A stretch of DNA of 64,000 bases from Chaenocephalus aceratus (taxonomy: Eukaryota > Chordata > Actinopteri > Perciformes > Channichthyidae). The notes under the pieces were generated by a model. That model saw nothing but the letters and a program-made list of their open reading frames with translations, had not been told where the DNA came from and ran no database searches. Shown here one piece after another: positions 57,255-64,000 of the stretch. Within the stretch, counting starts at the first letter, position 1; every line of letters starts with the position of its first letter. The position numbers and the translations under genes were made by a program. The DNA lies in assembly GCA_023974075.1 (NCBI GenBank), contig CM043790.1, positions 21,660,983 through 21,724,982 on the forward strand. The letters are read 5' to 3'.

Positions 57255-57260
57255 AATAAA
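57255..57260 (+). terminator. c1qtnf4: Poly(A) signal AATAAA of the C1QTNF4-like gene
   Basis: AATAAA about 207 bases after the stop codon, within ATACAATAAAGGAC. It would give a 3' UTR of roughly 220-240 nt. Use is inferred. Confidence 0.5.
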
Positions 57261-58824
57261 GGACATTAACCTGCATGCAACAGGGTTATTTATGCCCTTG
57301 AAGTGTAATTAACTGTAAGACATCACAATAAGAAAAATATATTTTAAATAACAACTCGTTCATTAAGTAATACAGTTGGTTTTTGTTTACAGACGTATTT
57401 ACTTGTATTGTACTTAATTGTTTTAAATGGAAAAAAATAGTATTGCCTGTTGAGAAATATTGTGTAAATGATGTATAGTGTATTCAATCTGCTCACTGTA
57501 AAAATAGCTACAGATGTGAGTGGTGGTCATTTAAGTCATGTCATCGACGTAGTATTGCGAAATTCAATTGAAGATATACCTGTATCTCTTGTGATGTTTT
57601 ATTTCAAGAAACTAAATAAATGTAAACAATTTACTGAATTCACAAGGTCTTGTTTCTTAGCTAATGACATCATTTCTTACATATTGTTCAAATTACCGGT
57701 CTGTTTAATTGACATGTCTGCACTCAAATGTAAAACTATAAACTGATAATGATTTGTTTACTTTACATATGTACACAGTACTGCTTTCTACTGTTTAGCT
57801 CTCCATGCCTTATGGTTGTTGCTGCTGCACCTTGCATCAGTGCTACAACACTACAATGAATATCGACTACAGCAAATAAAAGCAGTATACAAAAAAGGAA
57901 GTTGGATAAGAGTCAGCAGCAAATCGTAAATATCTTTTAATTATCAAAAAGGAATTATCTGTGCAAAAACACAGTTATGCTCCTGCATTTGAGGTGCATT
58001 ACTGATACCCAACTGAATGAAATATCAGCTCTTAAAAGCACTGAAATGTTGGCATAATAAGTCATTTCTTGTTAGCTGTTGCAGGTAATATATGGGACCT
58101 TCATCAGTCTAGGGTTAGCTATTTATGGTGTAACATTTTGCCCATATTATTTGAGGAGTTTGAGCATTATTTAGCTCAGTTAAATTAGATTAAGTTAAAT
58201 AGAGTAAGGGGGGACCAGAATACAAAATGTTCAGATGTACCAACTGTTATGTCTGTACATGTAACCCCTTAATAGTGAAATAACAGGTCTGAAGAATGTT
58301 CTAAAGTAAACCTTTTTCCTGTTAATATTGTTATTATTGAGGCAGAACATACAACTTTGGCATGTAGTATTTACAGCAAGTAGATTTGGCAAGTACTATG
58401 AGTTTCACAAATATAAAACAAGCTAATATAATCTAAAGTTAGCACTCCTTATGAGCACCATCGTTGCTCTGAATAAGTTTCAGTGTTTGTACTAGTCGGA
58501 TTTAACATGTTTTGTTATACACAACCTTTTAACATGTTCCTCTTTGCACTGAAAACATCTCAACAAACAGGCAAGTCAGGAGTTTGCTGAATCACAGTGA
58601 AAATACATGAAGATGTTTCAGGCCAATAAACAATCATGAGCAGAATAAAGAAACCATTCACCAATTCATGACGAAAGCCATCAACAGTGGTGCAGGGATT
58701 TAATTCAAAATCCTTATATCATCCGCAATAAATATGCGCTGTATTTGTACCCTGTATTTGTCTTGCAAAATTAAAATGTTCATGTTATCATTCCTCTGCA
58801 GGCTCTCCACCTCTCCTGGTTTTG
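57261..58824. other. Spacer between convergent C1QTNF4-like and FXR-like genes
   Basis: The two genes point toward each other, so this region includes the FXR-like 3' UTR on the minus strand. No further gene or repeat was recognised; the open frame at 57468-57746 lacks domains. Confidence 0.45.
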
Positions 58825-61800
58825 TCACTGCACGTCCCAGATCTCACAGAGCAGCGGCGTAAACTTGTGGTCGTTGGTCTTCCAGGAGGTGAGCATCTCT
58901 ACGTGGTAGTGGTGTAGTGTTCTCAGCTCCGTCAGGCGGCCAGCAGGCGGGCAAAGTACTGCGGCTCCTGAGGGTGCTGCAGGACACACAGCTTCCTCAG
59001 CACGGTCCAGCATGGTTTCCTGGAGTCTCTCCACCGGCCTCATGGCTCTTCACGTAAGGCCGGTCTGGAGAGGATGAGGATTAGCCTCTCAGAATATCAC
59101 AAACTGTAGGAAAGGAAATTTCAAAGTGGTGATACTGGCTTACCTGGTGTCAGGATGGTTATCGTGGTGAGGAGAGCCTGTTCTTCCTGTGTCATGTGGA
59201 GTTCTCCGATGCTTTTGTAAAGTTGAACATGGGTGTCATGAATTCTTCTGAAATACCTGCAGAAAGAAATGCATTGACTAATCAAAAAAAATGTATGGTT
59301 GAATGGACATAAAATCAAGGTCCTCCAAGATATGTCAAGGTCGAACACAAACCCTGAATTAACAATAACACAATGTTGTTTAATAACTTACTGTAGCTTC
59401 CACACATTACATTACATTGCATTACATTTCATTTAGCTGACGCTTTTGTCTAAAGCAACTTACTTAGTGCATTGACCAAGAAGATACCAAACTTGAAGAC
59501 AACAGAATCATATAAGTACATTAGGTTTCATAGAGCCAAACCATTTTAAGTCCTACTCAACACATATACACTAACATGGCAATAGCTGGATCAAAGATAA
59601 GTGCTTACAACACACACAATGGAAAAACTAAAGGAACCATTTTTGTGGAATTTTTTGTGGTTATCAACATATAGGCCCTTTAAAAAAAACAATTTTTAAA
59701 ACTGCTGTAGCATCTTTGTATTTATATTTACCGGAAATCTTTTTTGACAACAACATGTAAACTTGGATGTTTGACATTGACTTTCCCAGATTGTAATCCT
59801 CGAAAAATAAGGTAATTCATAACTGAATGCAGATGATGTTAGAATGGACATTGCTCATGTGATGAACAAAATCTGATGAACGATGGTGCCAAAGTCGGTT
59901 GCAGGACAACAAACATTCAACTGTTTTATATATCTGGTAGGATGAATATACAAGAAGTAGTGCGAGAACAGTTGGAAAAGGCTTGTCTTACATAACAATA
60001 TGCACTTTGAACCAGGACATTTAATCAACAGCACTCCCTCATCTGTATTAATGGTATCTTTATGATCACAAGGAAAATAGAAAAAAGTAACATAAATGTT
60101 GGGGAGGGTTATTTTCTCGCCTACATTAAGGAATATACTGACTGAGCGATATATAAATGTATGAATCTGAATTGCATCCAAATAACAGTTTTGACTAAGC
60201 AAGAGAGGGAAAAGAAGGCAACTTTGGATGATAAAAGTAACTTTCAATTGCAAATGAATAACCTGGTCCTTTGTGCAAATCAAACAACCAGCTGTTAATG
60301 CAGTAGAAAGAGGATCCACCTTATTCATTTCTAATCAGGGGAAACATTTTGCAGAGACCTTAAGCATACATAATACACATTTCTTTGTTTTTCTTCTTCT
60401 TTGGAAAACTGATTCAATAAATAAATGCAGATGAAAATTACAAACTGCTCTCTATATCATTTCAAATGTGTGCTTTCACTTTGCTTGTGCACGCTGGCAA
60501 CCGTTCCTACTCATCACATCATCAAGCATTCAGAAATGCCAGTGAGTCTCCGAGGGAGAGAAGTGGACAATAGCCCTCTTGATGTTTTGATAAGGAACAA
60601 ATAGTCCTCTTCAGACAGCTTTGCTTCCTTATTCTCCCAGACCTGTCCTTTAGTGTAAATGTCTCTTATCCCCAGCATTCACAGCAGAGCTGCGCTGAGG
60701 GACCCAGTGACTCACACACACTCCCCACCATCACTGTCGTCTAACGTCCAAACCTGGATGACATGGTGACACCTCGCATACATATAAATGACTTCCTTAA
60801 AGCCACCACGCTGGTAAACTATTTGATATTAAATAAATGAAATCCAGTGCCACAGAAGAGCGCTTGGTTTTCTCGACTGCCGTCCTTTACCTGTCAGCAT
60901 GCCGCCACACCTACTGAACTGAGTGAAACTGTACCCAGGAGGTGTGTGTGCATGTGTAGGCCTGCACCCAGCTAGAGATCAACAGGTCAGCACACATCTC
61001 CAAGCTGCATCACACAGATCAGGCGGATCAATTATTCAACAAGGATGTGACTAGACCTGCTGCTTGCTGCTGGTGGAACTACAAATGTCATGATGCTGCA
61101 TGTGCAAATAAAAGGCCCTGAAGACCTCTTGAAGGTCATAAATAAATGGTAAAGATATTCTAGCTCTAAAACTATTTTGAATATTTTCTACGATAAAGGA
61201 CCATGGTTTCTACTAGAAAACAAGGATTAGTGTGGTTACACCAAACTGACTTTGAAAAATGTTGTGGGTTACATTTTCTGTATACATTTTGTTGACTCAC
61301 CACTCTTGCGTTTCTCTCCTCTAAAACCTCTGTGTATCCGATGGGCATCTTTTGCTGAGAACCTGAGCTGAGCGAAGGAACATGGCCTCCACAGCCGAGC
61401 CCTTCAGCAGAGCGATCTGATCCTCACGATCCAGAGAGAGAAAGCCTGCCAGAGGCATCAAAACCACTCATTACATCCAGCATTAGTGTTTTTCTACTTG
61501 TTCTGATATTATGGTAGATAATCACCCATGGTCATAATATTATACATTGACTATTTTTTATAATATTCTCAATGTGGAAACAATACCTGGAATATTTTTG
61601 TAAACTCCACCAGTACTTGAACTTGACTTGTTGCCACCTCTGTCAACAGGAGGAAGTTTTCCTCTGCACTGTACTGTTCTTTGCGCTGTGGGGAAACAAC
61701 AGGAGTAAACAGCACTGAACAAGATCAACAAGAGATAACAAACCAATGTAGCTTTAACTCCACCAGCAGTAGGTTACAACAACTAGGTGTATACTTATTG

Positions 61801-63775
61801 TGTCATCAGAGGGCTAAGCATGTCATCATGTTAACTTCAGTGTCTGAATGTAGATACATGTCAGACAAATGGTCAGAGAGTGGCGTGTTTCTGTAATGGC
61901 TTTGTGCAAATAAGCTGCACTCTGTAGCCAATTTTTACAAATGCATCTATTAAATCTTTTGAAGGGGACATTTTATGGCAGACTAACTTTTTCAGTGTTG
62001 TTGCACAAACATTGAGTATCTAAAAGCCTATTCTCAACCCACAATAGTGGAAAATATAAAGCCAGTCAGTTTATGGGTAGTTTCAGTCAGAAAACATGTG
62101 AGCCAGCCAGCCAGCCGCTATGTTACATGCATTAAAGTATTTCGCCTCCCCACCTGAGTATCTCCACCCAAAGCTTTTTTATTGCAAAGCTAATCAAATA
62201 GGATTCATTTTCATGAAGTGGGCTTAAAGAGACAGGTGCTAAATATGGTATTGAAAATGACCATAATATGTCTGCTTTAATGTCACATATTCAAGTAATT
62301 AATGACATTTGAATTGATATACAGGCTAATATACCAGTTTTTTGGTCACATCTTGAGGAATTTGATGTCGGTTGTAAGCATCTAAGATGGCTTTGATAAG
62401 TGCCCGCTGCTCTTTGGTGATTTCGACTTTCTCCTGAACAGAAAACAGAAGAAATCATTGTGGTGAAAATTGTTTTGTATTTAACAACAGACTTAATGAT
62501 GTTAGAAAAGTGAGCTTTTTCCCAACATGGCAGCCGGTGTGTTTACCTTGGACAGTTTGGTGGTTGAGGTGACCTGTTTGTTGTCTGTGTTGTCCGCTGC
62601 TTCTGTCTCGTCTCCGGTTGACTGTCCCGGGGAGGTCTTAGTGTTTTTCGCAGCCTTTTAGACTTACACTGGATCTCCGTCAGTAGACCTGCTAGCGTTG
62701 ATGAAGGCTTCACTATGTGTGTTAAATACCTCACAGCTCTCAGCATTTGTAAATGTTCATTTTTCTTATATCATGATGTCCAATAAGCATCAGTACCAAA
62801 ACTGCATGGTGAAGTGAAGTGAGTCATTTTATTAATCTTAATACCACAATGTATAACCCAAGTATGTTATTGATCCAAAAGTCATATTACTTTTAAATCA
62901 TTTGCGTGATTTCCTTTTTGTTCCTTATGATTTATTGTTCTTCACCATACTATTTCTGAATTATAATGTAACCACCAAAGGGAAAATATATATTTGTACT
63001 TAACTATCCTTTATCATGACAACTTGCTCTAATTCTAATGAACAAAGGTAACTATTGGTCCTACAAGTTCAACCATAAATGATTTTCCTCTTTAAATAAT
63101 ACTTGAAACGTGAGAAGTGACACAAATCCCTCCAGTAAATTAGCATCTGTCATTTACACTATGACCAAAAAAGTCTTAGAAGTGCGTTGAGCTCTTATTG
63201 CTCCAGCAAATCATTAATGCCTGCCGCCTTGCAGTATTAATCACAACGTGGCACTATTTATGAGCAACAGGAGTCTTGTCTATCTACCTGCTCTTTTGAC
63301 CCCCCCAGCTCTTTTTCAACACAATAACTAATCATCTTACAAAGATTTTGAAAGTATACATTCACATCTACAATTGCTGTCTACATGTTAGGTATGCTCA
63401 GCTTCTGAAAATAGAGGAGACTACATTCCCCCAAAAGGTTTCAAGATGCAAAATGCCACAGCAAATACTTTGTAACAACAGGATCCACTTTACATTTCTC
63501 AAAATGGATCTTAAGGTTTCTGTTTAACTATTTATTTTCCTGTAACAGCAACAAAAGCTGGACCTTTCTATTGTGTGCTAAGTGGCATCCTATCCTCCTG
63601 TAAATGAAGTGTCTTAATGATCAGCGATACTCACATTCAGCCAGCATGCCCATCTCTTTGCACTTTCTTAGCCGGCACTCTTGGCATTTCCTGCGCATGT
63701 ACATGTCCATCTCACAGTTCCCGCCACTCTTGCATTTGTACACAGCATTCTTGGTTATGCTTCGTCTGAAGAAAC
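58825..63775 (-). CDS. nr1h4: Farnesoid X receptor-like nuclear receptor (NR1H4 type), partial, with indels
   Basis: FXR is the nuclear bile-acid receptor. Seven exons are visible: 63635-63775, 62547-62688, 62335-62433, 61587-61685, 61301-61445, 59144-59256 and 58825-59064. The first encodes the second zinc finger ([37 protein letters not shown]), following the usual CKG|FF splice site. The ligand-binding domain has [71 protein letters not shown] and the AF-2 helix [10 protein letters not shown] before TGA 58825-58827. First finger and N-terminus lie right of the window. Six exons contain single-base indels, mostly in homopolymers, which break the frame; the 63635 exon does not. I call FXR; NR1H5 is an alternative. 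Whether it is a pseudogene or sequencing artefact is open. Confidence 0.85.
59257..61300. other. Intron of the FXR-like gene
   Basis: Apart from the repeat at 59400-59612, no feature is recognised. The open frame at 59855-60328 has no domain and lies in AT-rich intron. Confidence 0.5.
59400..59612 (-). repeat. Dispersed repeat with L2-like tail, copy 2
   Basis: Reverse-oriented relative of 45698-45900. On the minus strand it ends GTCAGCTAAATGAAATGTAATG, the L2-type terminus. It lies in intron sequence of the FXR-like gene and has no coding content. Confidence 0.7.
61686..62334. other. Intron of the FXR-like gene
   Basis: No repeat or exon recognised. A short GCCAGCCAGCCAGCC run lies near 62103-62117. 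Confidence 0.45.
62689..63634. other. Intron of the FXR-like gene
   Basis: AT-rich intron, no recognised repeat or gene. Confidence 0.45.
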
Positions 63776-63956
63776 CTGAACATGTTTGACAAAAGCAGGA
63801 ATTATCACATATGTCCCTAATATTTTCCATACTTTTTACCTTTGCTCCACAACATTTTAAACTGTACTTTTTACACATTTGTGTAACTACATTTGATGCC
63901 AACTATGTTAATAGTGACCTTGCATTTTTCTTGCAAATATACGGTGGCGGACAGGT

Positions 63957-64000
63957 GCAAACCATAGACTGTATATATAAATGGACGTAGTGTCCGTGAC
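63957..64000. repeat. Possible start of a dispersed repeat at the window edge
   Basis: ACCATAGACTGTATATATAAATGGACGTAGTGTCCGTGAC resembles the beginning of a repeat common in fish genomes, cut by the window edge. A related CAGTCTATGGTA motif occurs near 15410. Confidence 0.3.

Noticed and set aside
59855..60328. 157-codon minus-strand frame in an FXR intron
   Set aside because: AT-rich, no recognised motif, lies within intron sequence between two well-defined exons.
1..64000. CRISPR-like arrays, operons or bacterial defence genes
   Set aside because: No regularly spaced direct repeats were seen, and the gene structure is spliced vertebrate throughout.

Overview
The window is vertebrate nuclear DNA, most likely from a ray-finned (teleost) fish. 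Genes are split into short exons with canonical GT-AG junctions, and introns and spacers are full of fish-type repeats: an RTE/Rex3-like LINE, an L2/CR1-group LINE, Tc1 and hAT elements, and tRNA-derived SINEs. No operons, CRISPR arrays, rRNA or canonical tRNA genes were seen.

Gene layout, left to right. (1) Minus strand, 55-15715: the 5' 19 coding exons of EEA1, an endosomal tether; 875 codons stay in frame, and the 3' end with the FYVE domain lies left of base 1. (2) Minus strand, 17309-27785: a complete five-exon NUDT4 (Nudix hydrolase, 175 aa). (3) Minus strand, 33079-49241: a complete four-exon UBE2N (Ubc13, 154 aa) whose first intron is 15 kb long and mostly transposons. (4) Plus strand, 54492-57048: a C1QTNF4-like secreted protein with two C1q domains, carrying a one-base frameshift. 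(5) Minus strand, 58825-63775: the last seven exons of a farnesoid X receptor gene (NR1H4-like). Six of these exons each carry one or more single-base indels although the protein sequence is otherwise well conserved. EEA1, NUDT4 and UBE2N are also close neighbours on human chromosome 12q22, so this is a conserved block.

Mobile DNA. The most informative insertions have readable target-site duplications: an RTE LINE in EEA1 whose 5' end is inverted (12-bp duplication); an L2 LINE in UBE2N with a 2A-like NPGP motif, itself broken by a hAT element (8-bp duplication); four further elements with hAT-type ends and 8-bp duplications; and an internally deleted Tc1. UBE2N intron 1 also holds a 2.4-kb near-palindrome (44548-46994) with 0.8-1.05-kb arms that I cannot assign to a known family, and a 147-bp hairpin at 48165-48311.

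The genes are unrelated in pathway (endosome fusion, polyphosphate turnover, K63 ubiquitin chains, secreted C1q/TNF ligand, bile-acid receptor); their proximity looks like synteny, not functional clustering. I found no new multi-gene system. The items most worth following up are the unclassified palindrome, the 2A-like LINE, the inverted LINE and the indel cluster at 56-63 kb. All family assignments come from reading the sequence against remembered protein families; no database search was run.
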